A DNA stretch of 64,000 nt from Streptomyces fagopyri (GTDB taxonomy: Bacteria > Actinomycetota > Actinomycetes > Streptomycetales > Streptomycetaceae), in the NCBI RefSeq assembly GCF_009498275.1, contig NZ_CP045643.1:3720001-3784000 (forward strand). Direction: 5' to 3'. Shown here in pieces: positions 52,611 through 59,390 of the stretch (the first letter of the stretch is position 1; the number at the start of each line of letters is the position of its first letter). The position numbers were made by a program, and so were the translations under genes. Below the pieces are notes generated by a model. The model did not search any database. It was not told where the DNA came from and saw only the letters and a program-made list of their open reading frames with translations.

Positions 52611-52914
52611 GCCCCCGATTCTGCCCGACGGTCGACGGCGGCCTCCTCCGCCCCCGCCGCGACGCCCGTTCCCCCACCCCCGCGACCTCGCCGCTTCCCA
52701 CCGAGCGGCCGCACCACCCCGCCACCGCCCACCGACCCGCCACGCCGCCCGCCGCCGCCCGCCCGCCGCGCCGCACCGGCCGCGCCGCCGCCCCACCCGC
52801 GACGCCGCCCCGCCGCCGACCCGCGCACCACCCGCCACCCGCCACCCGCCTCCACACCCCGCCCGCCCCTCTCCCCCGCTTTCCCCCATCACCCGTCCCG
52901 GGGCTGTACAGCCG
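52611..52914. other. Extremely C-rich intergenic region
   Basis: From about 52640 to 52890 the + strand is built almost wholly of CCGCC/CCACC words, strongly C over G, giving Pro/Arg/Ala frames that are compositional artefacts. No gene supported. It separates the PH-domain gene from deoC. Confidence 0.6.
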
Positions 52915-52926
52915 CTACGCGCGTAG
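52915..52926 (+). promoter_or_regulatory. CTACGCGCGTAG palindrome overlapping the deoC -10 region (candidate operator)
   Basis: Identical to the palindrome before pnp. It overlaps TAGATAT (52924-52930), a good -10 element, with in-frame GTG 52937/52940 and ATG 52946 just downstream. A bound repressor would block RNA polymerase. Confidence 0.62.
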
Positions 52927-52945
52927 ATATGCTCGGGTGGTGACC

Positions 52946-53941
52946 ATGCCCACCACCGCACCCTCCCCCAAGCACTCGACATCGCTCGAGCAGGGTGGTG
53001 CCCCCACCCACGCACTCGGCGACGTGACCTCGTCCGACAGCACCCTGCGCCGCTTCCTGCACGGGTTGCCCGGCGTCGACGCGGTCGGCCTGGAGGCGCG
53101 CGCCGCCTCGCTCGGCACCCGTTCCATCAAGACGACCGCGAAGGCGTACGCGATCGACCTCGCCATCTCGATGGTCGACCTGACGACGCTGGAAGGCGCG
53201 GACACCCCGGGCAAGGTCCGGGCGCTCGGCGTCAAGGCGGTCCACCCGGACCCGACCGACCGCACGGCGCCCGCCACCGCCGCGGTCTGCGTCTATCCCG
53301 ACATGGTGGCCACCGCCAAGGAGGCCGTGGCCGGCTCCGGTGTGAAGGTCGCCTCCGTGGCCACCGCCTTCCCGGCGGGACGCGCCGCGCTCGACGTGAA
53401 GCTGGCCGACGTGCGGGACGCCGTCGCCGCGGGCGCCGACGAGATCGACATGGTCATCGACCGCGGGGCGTTCCTCGCGGGCCACTACCTGAAGGTGTAC
53501 GACGAGATCGTCGCGGTGAAGGAGGCCTCGGGCGCCGCCCGCCTGAAGGTCATCTTCGAGACCGGCGAGCTGTCCACCTACGACAACATCCGCCGGGCCT
53601 CCTGGCTCGGCATGCTGGCCGGCGCGGACTTCATCAAGACGTCCACCGGCAAGGTGGCCGTCAACGCGACGCCGTCGAACACGCTGCTCATGCTGGAGGC
53701 GGTCCGCGACTTCCGCGCGCAGACCGGCGTCCAGGTCGGCGTGAAGCCGGCCGGCGGCATCCGTACCACCAAGGACGCCGTCAAGTTCCTGGTCCTGGTG
53801 AACGAGACCGCGGGCGAGGACTGGCTGGACAACCACTGGTTCCGCTTCGGCGCGTCCTCGCTCCTGAACGACCTGCTGATGCAGCGTCAGAAGCTGGCCA
53901 CCGGCCGCTACTCCGGCCCCGACTACGTGACGGTGGACTGA
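52946..53941 (+). CDS. deoC: Deoxyribose-phosphate aldolase DeoC, 331 aa
   Basis: Cleaves 2-deoxyribose-5-phosphate to acetaldehyde and glyceraldehyde-3-phosphate. The class I aldolase Schiff-base lysine is in GADFIKTSTGKV, the activating lysine in GVKPAGGIRT, and the catalytic Asp in the EIDMVIDRG block. At 331 residues it is the long actinobacterial form with an N-terminal extension. Start ATG 52946 has GGGTGG upstream; GTG 52937 or 52940 are possible leaderless starts from the TAGATAT promoter. The aldehyde dehydrogenase follows after 5 bp, so its acetaldehyde can be oxidised at once. Confidence 0.95.
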   Translation: MPTTAPSPKHSTSLEQGGAPTHALGDVTSSDSTLRRFLHGLPGVDAVGLEARAASLGTRSIKTTAKAYAIDLAISMVDLTTLEGADTPGKVRALGVKAVHPDPTDRTAPATAAVCVYPDMVATAKEAVAGSGVKVASVATAFPAGRAALDVKLADVRDAVAAGADEIDMVIDRGAFLAGHYLKVYDEIVAVKEASGAARLKVIFETGELSTYDNIRRASWLGMLAGADFIKTSTGKVAVNATPSNTLLMLEAVRDFRAQTGVQVGVKPAGGIRTTKDAVKFLVLVNETAGEDWLDNHWFRFGASSLLNDLLMQRQKLATGRYSGPDYVTVD

Positions 53942-53946
53942 TCACC

Positions 53947-55383
53947 ATGGCATCTGCATTCGAGTACGCGCCCGCGCCCGAGTCCCGCGCGGTCGTCGAC
54001 ATCGCCCCCTCGTACGGCCTGTTCATCGACGGTGAGTTCACCGAGGCGGCGGACGGCAAGGTCTTCAAGACGGTCAGCCCCAGCACGGAGGAGGTCCTCT
54101 CCGAGGTCGCCCGGGCGGGCGCCGAGGACGTCGACCGCGGCGTGAAGGCGGCCCGCAGGGCCTTCGAGAAGTGGTCGGCGCTGCCCGGTTCCGAGCGCGC
54201 CAAGTACCTCTTCCGCATCGCCCGCATCATCCAGGAGCGCTCCCGCGAGCTCGCCGTCCTGGAGACCCTGGACAACGGCAAGCCCATCAAGGAGACCCGC
54301 GACGCCGACCTCCCCCTGGTCGCCGCGCACTTCTTCTACTACGCGGGCTGGGCCGACAAGCTCGACCACGCCGGTTTCGGCGCGAACCCGCGTCCGCTGG
54401 GCGTGGCGGGCCAGGTCATCCCCTGGAACTTCCCGCTGCTGATGCTGGCCTGGAAGATCGCCCCGGCGCTGGCGACCGGCAACACCGTCGTCCTCAAGCC
54501 CGCCGAGACCACGCCCCTGTCGGCGCTGTTCTTCGCGGACATCTGCCGCCAGGCGGGCCTGCCCAAGGGCGTCGTCAACATCCTTCCGGGATACGGCGAC
54601 GCGGGCGCGGCCCTCGTCGAGCACCCGGACGTGAACAAGGTCGCCTTCACCGGCTCCACGGCCGTCGGCAAGGCGATCGCCCGCCAGGTGGCCGGCACCG
54701 ACAAGAAGGTCACGCTCGAACTGGGCGGCAAGGGCGCGAACATCGTCTTCGACGACGCCCCCATCGACCAGGCCGTCGAGGGCATCGTCACCGGGATCTT
54801 CTTCAACCAGGGCCAGGTCTGCTGCGCCGGCAGCCGGCTCCTCGTCCAGGAGTCGATCCAGGACGAGCTGCTGGACGCCCTCAAGCGCAGGCTCTCCACC
54901 CTGCGGCTGGGCGACCCGCTCGACAAGAACACCGACATCGGCGCGATCAACTCCGCCGAGCAGCTGGCCCGAATCACCTCGCTCGTCGAGCAGGGCGCGG
55001 CCGAGGGCGCCGAGCGCTGGTCCCCGGCGTGCGAACTGCCCTCCTCCGGTTACTGGTTCGCCCCGACGCTGTTCACCAACGTCACCCAGGCGCACACCAT
55101 CGCCCGCGACGAGATCTTCGGCCCGGTGCTGTCCGTCCTCACCTTCCGTACCCCGGACGAGGCCGTCGCCAAGGCCAACAACTCCCAGTACGGCCTGTCG
55201 GCGGGCATCTGGACGGAGAAGGGTTCCCGGATCCTGGCCGTCGCGGGCAAGCTGCGCGCGGGCGTCATCTGGTCCAACACGTTCAACAAGTTCGACCCGA
55301 CCTCGCCGTTCGGCGGATACAAGGAGTCGGGCTTCGGCCGCGAGGGCGGTCGCCACGGCCTGGAGGCGTACCTCGATGTCTGA
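53947..55383 (+). CDS. Aldehyde dehydrogenase, 478 aa
   Basis: NAD(P)-dependent oxidation of aldehydes to acids. PWNFPLLMLAWKIAPALATG binds the cofactor, FTGSTAVGKAI is the nucleotide loop, LELGGKGANIV carries the catalytic Glu, and NQGQVCCAGSRL holds the nucleophile Cys292 (with Cys293 next to it). EIFGPVLSVLTFRTPDEAV and the PFGGYKESGFGREGG end are canonical. The gene begins 5 bp after deoC and overlaps the next gene by 8 bp, so the three are one operon. Acetaldehyde from DeoC is the obvious substrate, making acetate. Confidence 0.94.
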   Translation: MASAFEYAPAPESRAVVDIAPSYGLFIDGEFTEAADGKVFKTVSPSTEEVLSEVARAGAEDVDRGVKAARRAFEKWSALPGSERAKYLFRIARIIQERSRELAVLETLDNGKPIKETRDADLPLVAAHFFYYAGWADKLDHAGFGANPRPLGVAGQVIPWNFPLLMLAWKIAPALATGNTVVLKPAETTPLSALFFADICRQAGLPKGVVNILPGYGDAGAALVEHPDVNKVAFTGSTAVGKAIARQVAGTDKKVTLELGGKGANIVFDDAPIDQAVEGIVTGIFFNQGQVCCAGSRLLVQESIQDELLDALKRRLSTLRLGDPLDKNTDIGAINSAEQLARITSLVEQGAAEGAERWSPACELPSSGYWFAPTLFTNVTQAHTIARDEIFGPVLSVLTFRTPDEAVAKANNSQYGLSAGIWTEKGSRILAVAGKLRAGVIWSNTFNKFDPTSPFGGYKESGFGREGGRHGLEAYLDV

Positions 55384-56275
55384 CAAGTCCGAAGAGCAGC
55401 GTCTGAGTGTCTTCAAGACCTACAAGCTGTACGTGGGCGGGAAGTTCCCGCGTTCCGAGAGCGGCCGGGTGTACGAGGTGACGGACTCGAAGGGCAAGTG
55501 GCTGGCGAACGCCCCGCAGTCGAGCCGCAAGGACGCCCGTGACGCGGTGGTCGCCGCGCGCAAGGCGTTCGGCGGCTGGTCCGGCGCGACCGCGTACAAC
55601 CGCGGCCAGATCCTCTACCGCGTCGCCGAGATGCTGGAGGGCCGCCGGGACCAGTTCGCGCGCGAGGTCGCGGACGCGGAGGGCCTGTCGAAGGCGAAGG
55701 CGGCCGCCCAGGTCGACGCGGCCGTCGACCGCTGGGTCTGGTACGCGGGCTGGACCGACAAGATCGCCCAGGTCGTGGGCGGGGCCAACCCGGTCGCGGG
55801 CCCGTTCTTCAACCTGTCGACCCCGGAGCCGACCGGTGTCGTCACCGTCCTCGCGCCCCAGGAGTCCTCGTTCCTCGGCCTGGTCTCGGTGGTCGCCCCG
55901 GTGATCGCGACCGGTAACACGGCCGTGGTGATCGCGAGCGAGAGGTCGCCGCTGCCGGCGCTGTCGCTCGGCGAGGTGCTGGCGACCTCCGACCTCCCGG
56001 GCGGTGTCGTCAACGTCCTCTCCGGCAGGACGGCGGAGATCGCCGCTCCCCTCGCCGCCCACCAGGACGTCAACGCGATCGACCTCGCGGGCGCGGACGA
56101 CGTGCTGGCGAAGGAACTGGAGATCGCCGCGGCCGACAACCTGAAGCGGGTCCTGCGTCCACAGCCTGTGGACTACGCGGCGACCCCCGGCATCGAGCGA
56201 CTCACGGCCTTCCTCGAGACGAAGACCGTCTGGCACCCGACCGGTTCACTGGGCGCGTCGGGCTCGTCGTACTGA
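55376..56275 (+). CDS. Catalytically incomplete aldehyde dehydrogenase homologue, 299 aa
   Basis: Aligns with the N-terminal cofactor half of aldehyde dehydrogenases (YKLYVGGKFPRSESGRVYEV, NRGQILYRVAEMLEGRRDQF, TGVVTVLAPQESSFLGLVSV, IATGNTAVVIASERSPLPAL), but after the nucleotide-binding half it lacks the LELGGK glutamate, the cysteine loop and the FGP block, and ends with a short tail (KTVWHPTGSLGASGSSY). It is not a fresh truncation: the reading frame and codon bias are intact to the stop, and it overlaps the catalytic paralogue by 8 bp. I recall the same pairing in other actinobacteria. Likely a structural partner or regulator of the neighbouring enzyme. Confidence 0.85.
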   Translation: MSDKSEEQRLSVFKTYKLYVGGKFPRSESGRVYEVTDSKGKWLANAPQSSRKDARDAVVAARKAFGGWSGATAYNRGQILYRVAEMLEGRRDQFAREVADAEGLSKAKAAAQVDAAVDRWVWYAGWTDKIAQVVGGANPVAGPFFNLSTPEPTGVVTVLAPQESSFLGLVSVVAPVIATGNTAVVIASERSPLPALSLGEVLATSDLPGGVVNVLSGRTAEIAAPLAAHQDVNAIDLAGADDVLAKELEIAAADNLKRVLRPQPVDYAATPGIERLTAFLETKTVWHPTGSLGASGSSY

Positions 56276-56278
56276 GAT

Positions 56279-56312
56279 GGTTCCCCGCGCCCCCCGAGGG
56301 GCGCGGGGAACC
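56279..56312 (+). terminator. Perfect 15-bp-arm terminator of the deoC operon
   Basis: Arms 56279-56293 and 56298-56312 pair exactly around CCGA, 3 bases after the stop. It also lies directly after the convergent small secreted protein stop and can serve both. Confidence 0.8.
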
Positions 56313-56720
56313 TCACGCACTCCCCAGCACCCCGAGCGCCTGCCCCACCACCGGCATGCTGCCCAGCGACGGTGCCTGCGCCAGCGGCCGCGTCAGGGAC
56401 TGCGAGCTCAGCGGCTTGAAGTCGGCCAGCTGGGCGCCGATCCCGTTGTCGAGCGGGTCGACACCGGTGCCCGCGAGCGGGTTGGGCTTGAGTCCCGAGA
56501 GCGGACCCGTGATGTATCCGAGCGTGCCGCTCAGCGCCTGCACGCCCGCCTGCGGGTCGAGGTTGCCCGCCGACGCGGGCCGGGTGCGCGTCATGTCGAC
56601 GGCCGGAGCCGTGTCCGCGGCGGCCGTGCCCGCGCCCGCCCCGAGTGCCGCACCCGCGGTCGCGAGGGCGGCCAGCGCGCGCCGCGCGGTCGGGTTCTTG
56701 CCTGATGCGTGTCGTGCCAT
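56313..56720 (-). CDS. Small secreted Ala/Gly/Pro/Leu-rich protein, 135 aa
   Basis: A signal peptide (ALAALATAGAALGAGAGTAAA, cut near residue 37) precedes a mature region with repeated short hydrophobic segments (LSGTLGYITGPLSGLKPNPL, LAQAPSLGSMPVVGQALGVL). There is no cysteine and no catalytic motif. Similar in type to the protein at 62682-63035; such proteins are sometimes annotated loosely as ATP-binding, which the sequence does not support. The ATG is complementary to 56718-56720. It is divergent from the P-loop gene at 56848. Confidence 0.72.
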   Translation of the reverse strand: MARHASGKNPTARRALAALATAGAALGAGAGTAAADTAPAVDMTRTRPASAGNLDPQAGVQALSGTLGYITGPLSGLKPNPLAGTGVDPLDNGIGAQLADFKPLSSQSLTRPLAQAPSLGSMPVVGQALGVLGSA

Positions 56721-56847
56721 GACGGGTGCCACCTTCTGCCGCGCAAAGTAATCGATTCATTGCGAAGGGTAGTTGAGGTGTGATGTGCGCTCCAACGACG
56801 ACCCGCAGGGTCCGCACCGGTCGCGTGATGCCTCAGACTGGTGTCTC

Positions 56848-57480
56848 GTGAGTCCTCCTCCCCCGATACCGACCCGTGTGGCGCTGCTCTGCGGCCCCTC
56901 CGGCTCGGGCAAGTCCCTCGTCGCCGCCCACTCCGGCCTGCCCGTGCTGCGCCTGGACGACTTCTACAAGGAGGGCGACGACCCGACACTGCCGCTGGTG
57001 GACGGGAGTTCGGACATCGACTGGGACCACCCGCGGTCGTGGGACGCGGAGAGGGCGGTCGCCGCGATCGAGGAACTGTGCCGTACCGGACGTACGACCG
57101 TTCCCGTGTACGACATCTCGCTGAGCGCCCGTACCGGCGCGGAGGCGCTGCGCATCGAACGGACGCCGCTGTTCATCGCGGAGGGCATCTTCGCCGCCGA
57201 GATCGTCGAGCACTGCCGTGAACTGGGTCTGCTGGGCGACGCGCTGTGCCTGTCCCGCGGTCCGGTGACGACGTTCCGCCGGCGCTTCGTGCGGGATCTC
57301 AAGGAGGGCCGCAAGTCGGTCCCGTTCCTGCTCCGTCGCGGCTGGCGCCTGATGCGCGCCGAACGCTCGATCGTGGCGCGTCAGACCACGTTGGGCGCAC
57401 ACCCGTGCGACAAGGACGAGGCCCTGGGCCGGCTGGCCGCGGCGGCCGGCGCCACGCACAGCCGTACGGCGGCGGCGTAG
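56848..57480 (+). CDS. Uridine-kinase-like P-loop protein, 210 aa
   Basis: Walker A is ALLCGPSGSGKS near the N-terminus, followed by LPVLRLDDFYKEGDDPTLPL, the uridine/cytidine-kinase type substrate loop with the DDFY acid pair, and IDWDHPRSWD. LFIAEGIFAAEIV is the equivalent of Walker B, and RRRFVRDLKEGRKS is the lid arginine region. It probably phosphorylates uridine or a related small molecule, but specificity is not proven. The GTG at 56848 has no clear ribosome site; the frame extends to an ATG at 56773 with non-coding-like sequence. A hairpin with a T-run follows. It fits the nucleoside-salvage theme. Confidence 0.82.
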   Translation: MSPPPPIPTRVALLCGPSGSGKSLVAAHSGLPVLRLDDFYKEGDDPTLPLVDGSSDIDWDHPRSWDAERAVAAIEELCRTGRTTVPVYDISLSARTGAEALRIERTPLFIAEGIFAAEIVEHCRELGLLGDALCLSRGPVTTFRRRFVRDLKEGRKSVPFLLRRGWRLMRAERSIVARQTTLGAHPCDKDEALGRLAAAAGATHSRTAAA

Positions 57481-57520
57481 CCGCGGGCCTCGGCGACACG
57501 CCGGGCCCGCACACGAAAAG

Positions 57521-57554
57521 AGGCCCAGGCGGACCCCCCGGTCCGCCCGGACCT
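57521..57554 (+). terminator. Hairpin plus T-run after the uridine-kinase-like gene
   Basis: AGGCCCAGGCGGACC (57521-57535) pairs with GGTCCGCCCGGACCT (57540-57554) with two mismatches, followed by TTTT. It may also stop sigQ transcription from the other side. Confidence 0.7.
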
Positions 57555-57628
57555 TTTCCGTTTCCCCCGTGGTTCCCCGCGGTCCCCCCGGAACCGTTCC
57601 CCGCGCGAACCGCTTTCCCCCGCTGCCT

Positions 57629-58405
57629 TCAGGCGACGAGCTCCCCGAAGGACTCCTCCTCGTCACGGCCGAAGCTGAGGACCTCGTCCTCGCGCATCCG
57701 GCGCAGCGACCGCCAGATGCTCGACTTGACCGTGCCGACACTGATGTCGAGGATCTGCGCGATCTCCGGGTCCGTGCGGCCCTCGTAGTAACGGAGGACC
57801 AGCATGGTGCGCTGGAGTTCGGGCAGCCGGGCCAGCGCCTGCCACAGCACGGCGCGCAGCTCGGTGCCGCGCATCGCGTCCGTGTCACCCGCGGTCTCCG
57901 GCAGTTCCTCGGTCGGATATTCGTTCAGTTTGCGGCGGCGCCACGCGCTGATGTGCAGATTCGTCATCGTGCGACGGAGGTAGCCCCCGACCGCCGCCTT
58001 GTCACTGATCCGCTCCCAGGCCCGGTACGTCGAGAACAGTGCGCTCTGCAACAGGTCCTCGGCCTCGAAACGATCCCCCGTCAGGTGGTAGGCGGTCGCG
58101 TACAGGGAGGCGCGGCGCTCCTGGACGTAGGCGGTGAACTCCGCCTCCGACAGGGAGCGACGCTCCCCCGTGCCCTCCCCGTAGGCGGCTCCCCCGTGAG
58201 CTCCGCCGACCGTGCCCGCGGCGGTGGCCGCCGCGGTGTTCTCCCCCGTGAGACCGTCAACCACCGTCATGTACGCGGTGTGCTGACGCCCGGTGCCGCG
58301 AGCGCACCCCCGCGGGCTCACGGCACCGGACTTCTCGGTGCCCCGGGTGACGTCGTGGAGCCGCGTGACAACTGCGCTCGTGCTGGTGCCGTGCAGCGTG
58401 TTCAT
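57629..58405 (-). CDS. sigQ: ECF-type RNA polymerase sigma factor SigQ, 258 aa
   Basis: Sigma-70 family, group IV (SigE-like). An unusual N-terminal extension (about 95 residues) precedes region 2 (YATAYHLTGDRFEAEDLLQS, RAWERISDKAAVGGYLRRTM) and region 4 (LQRTMLVLRYYEGRTDPEIA, LDISVGTVKSSIWRSLRRMR). It is divergent from afsQ1. In S. coelicolor SigQ opposes AfsQ1/Q2-activated antibiotic synthesis under glutamate-based or nitrogen-stress growth, and AfsQ1 activates sigQ. The start is complementary to 58403-58405 (MNTLHGT). No anti-sigma gene is adjacent, which fits two-component control. Confidence 0.93.
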   Translation of the reverse strand: MNTLHGTSTSAVVTRLHDVTRGTEKSGAVSPRGCARGTGRQHTAYMTVVDGLTGENTAAATAAGTVGGAHGGAAYGEGTGERRSLSEAEFTAYVQERRASLYATAYHLTGDRFEAEDLLQSALFSTYRAWERISDKAAVGGYLRRTMTNLHISAWRRRKLNEYPTEELPETAGDTDAMRGTELRAVLWQALARLPELQRTMLVLRYYEGRTDPEIAQILDISVGTVKSSIWRSLRRMREDEVLSFGRDEEESFGELVA

Positions 58406-58545
58406 CTCGCGCCCCCCGTCGTGGAGTCCCGGTTTCATTCCAACGCGCCCGGAGCCTGTCGTGCCTCGGCCCCGCGCTCGCTCCGTGCTTCCTTGCTTGT
58501 GTCGAAAAGCTTGCCCGGGCCACTTCATGGCCGTGTCCGCCGACT

Positions 58546-58561
58546 GTCACAGACCTGTCAC
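58546..58561. promoter_or_regulatory. AfsQ1 box GTCAC-n6-GTCAC
   Basis: GTCAC (58546-58550) and GTCAC (58557-58561) are spaced by six bases, exactly the GTnAC-n6-GTnAC direct repeat reported for AfsQ1. It lies about 141 bp before sigQ and 152 bp before afsQ1, central to the divergent promoters. Confidence 0.7.
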
Positions 58562-58580
58562 AGGGCCCCCTCGCGGGCGC

Positions 58581-58596
58581 GTCACAGCGCGATCAC
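58581..58596. promoter_or_regulatory. Second, degenerate AfsQ1-like box
   Basis: GTCAC (58581-58585) and ATCAC (58592-58596) with six bases between, 35 bp downstream of the first box on the same face pattern. One mismatch to GTnAC, so lower confidence. Confidence 0.45.
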
Positions 58597-58712
58597 GGAG
58601 AAGAACGGTAGGGCCGCTCGGGCGCCCTCCGATGCGTCCCTTCTGTGCGAGAGATGGGTGGGAGCGCTCCAACTGTCGAAAGACCCCCTCACCATGGGCC
58701 AGAATGACGTCC

Positions 58713-59390
58713 GTGCCTTCCCTGTTGCTGATCGAGGACGACGACGCCATCCGTACGGCCCTGGAGCTCTCTTTGACTCGCCAGGGACACCGTGTGGCCA
58801 CCGCTGCCACCGGCGAGGACGGTCTGAAGCTGCTGCGTGAGCAGCGGCCGGACCTGATCGTGCTGGATGTGATGCTGCCCGGCATCGACGGGTTCGAGGT
58901 GTGCCGGCGCATCCGGCGCACGGACCAGTTGCCCATCATTCTGCTGACCGCGCGCAGCGACGACATCGACGTGGTGGTCGGGCTGGAGTCCGGCGCCGAC
59001 GACTATGTCGTCAAACCGGTGCAGGGACGGGTGCTCGACGCCCGTATCAGGGCCGTGCTGCGCCGAGGCGAGCGCGAGGCCAACGACTCGGCGTCGTTCG
59101 GCTCCCTCGTCATCGACCGGGCGGCGATGACGGTCACCAAGAACGGCGAGGACCTCCAGCTGACGCCCACCGAGCTGCGGCTGCTCCTGGAGCTGAGCCG
59201 CCGTCCCGGACAGGCGCTGTCCCGCCAGCAGTTGCTGCGACTGGTCTGGGAGCACGACTACCTGGGCGACTCGCGTCTGGTGGACGCGTGTGTGCAGCGG
59301 CTGCGCGCGAAGGTCGAGGACGTCCCGTCCTCCCCCACGCTCATCCGTACGGTCCGCGGGGTCGGCTACCGGCTGGACAGTCCTCAGTGA
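58713..59390 (+). CDS. afsQ1: Response regulator AfsQ1 (OmpR type), 225 aa
   Basis: Receiver domain (1-120) with acidic pocket Glu8-Asp9-Asp10 (LLIEDDDA), phosphoacceptor Asp52 (LIVLDVMLPG) and Lys in VVKPVQG, then an OmpR winged helix (about 130-225: LTPTELRLLLELSRRPGQAL, VDACVQRLRAKVED, RTVRGVGYRL). GTG 58713 is chosen because it places the phosphorylation site at Asp52, the number used for S. coelicolor AfsQ1, and gives 225 residues; ATG 58704 is three codons upstream. It activates antibiotic regulators and sigQ. It overlaps afsQ2 by GTGA. Confidence 0.96.
   Translation: MPSLLLIEDDDAIRTALELSLTRQGHRVATAATGEDGLKLLREQRPDLIVLDVMLPGIDGFEVCRRIRRTDQLPIILLTARSDDIDVVVGLESGADDYVVKPVQGRVLDARIRAVLRRGEREANDSASFGSLVIDRAAMTVTKNGEDLQLTPTELRLLLELSRRPGQALSRQQLLRLVWEHDYLGDSRLVDACVQRLRAKVEDVPSSPTLIRTVRGVGYRLDSPQ

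Larger units (their letters stand above)
58406..58712. other. 307-bp divergent sigQ-afsQ1 regulatory region
   Basis: It holds the two AfsQ1-type boxes and several further CAC-containing words (for example TCACAG at 58558 and 58582). No other gene is supported. Promoters for both directions must lie here. Confidence 0.65.
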
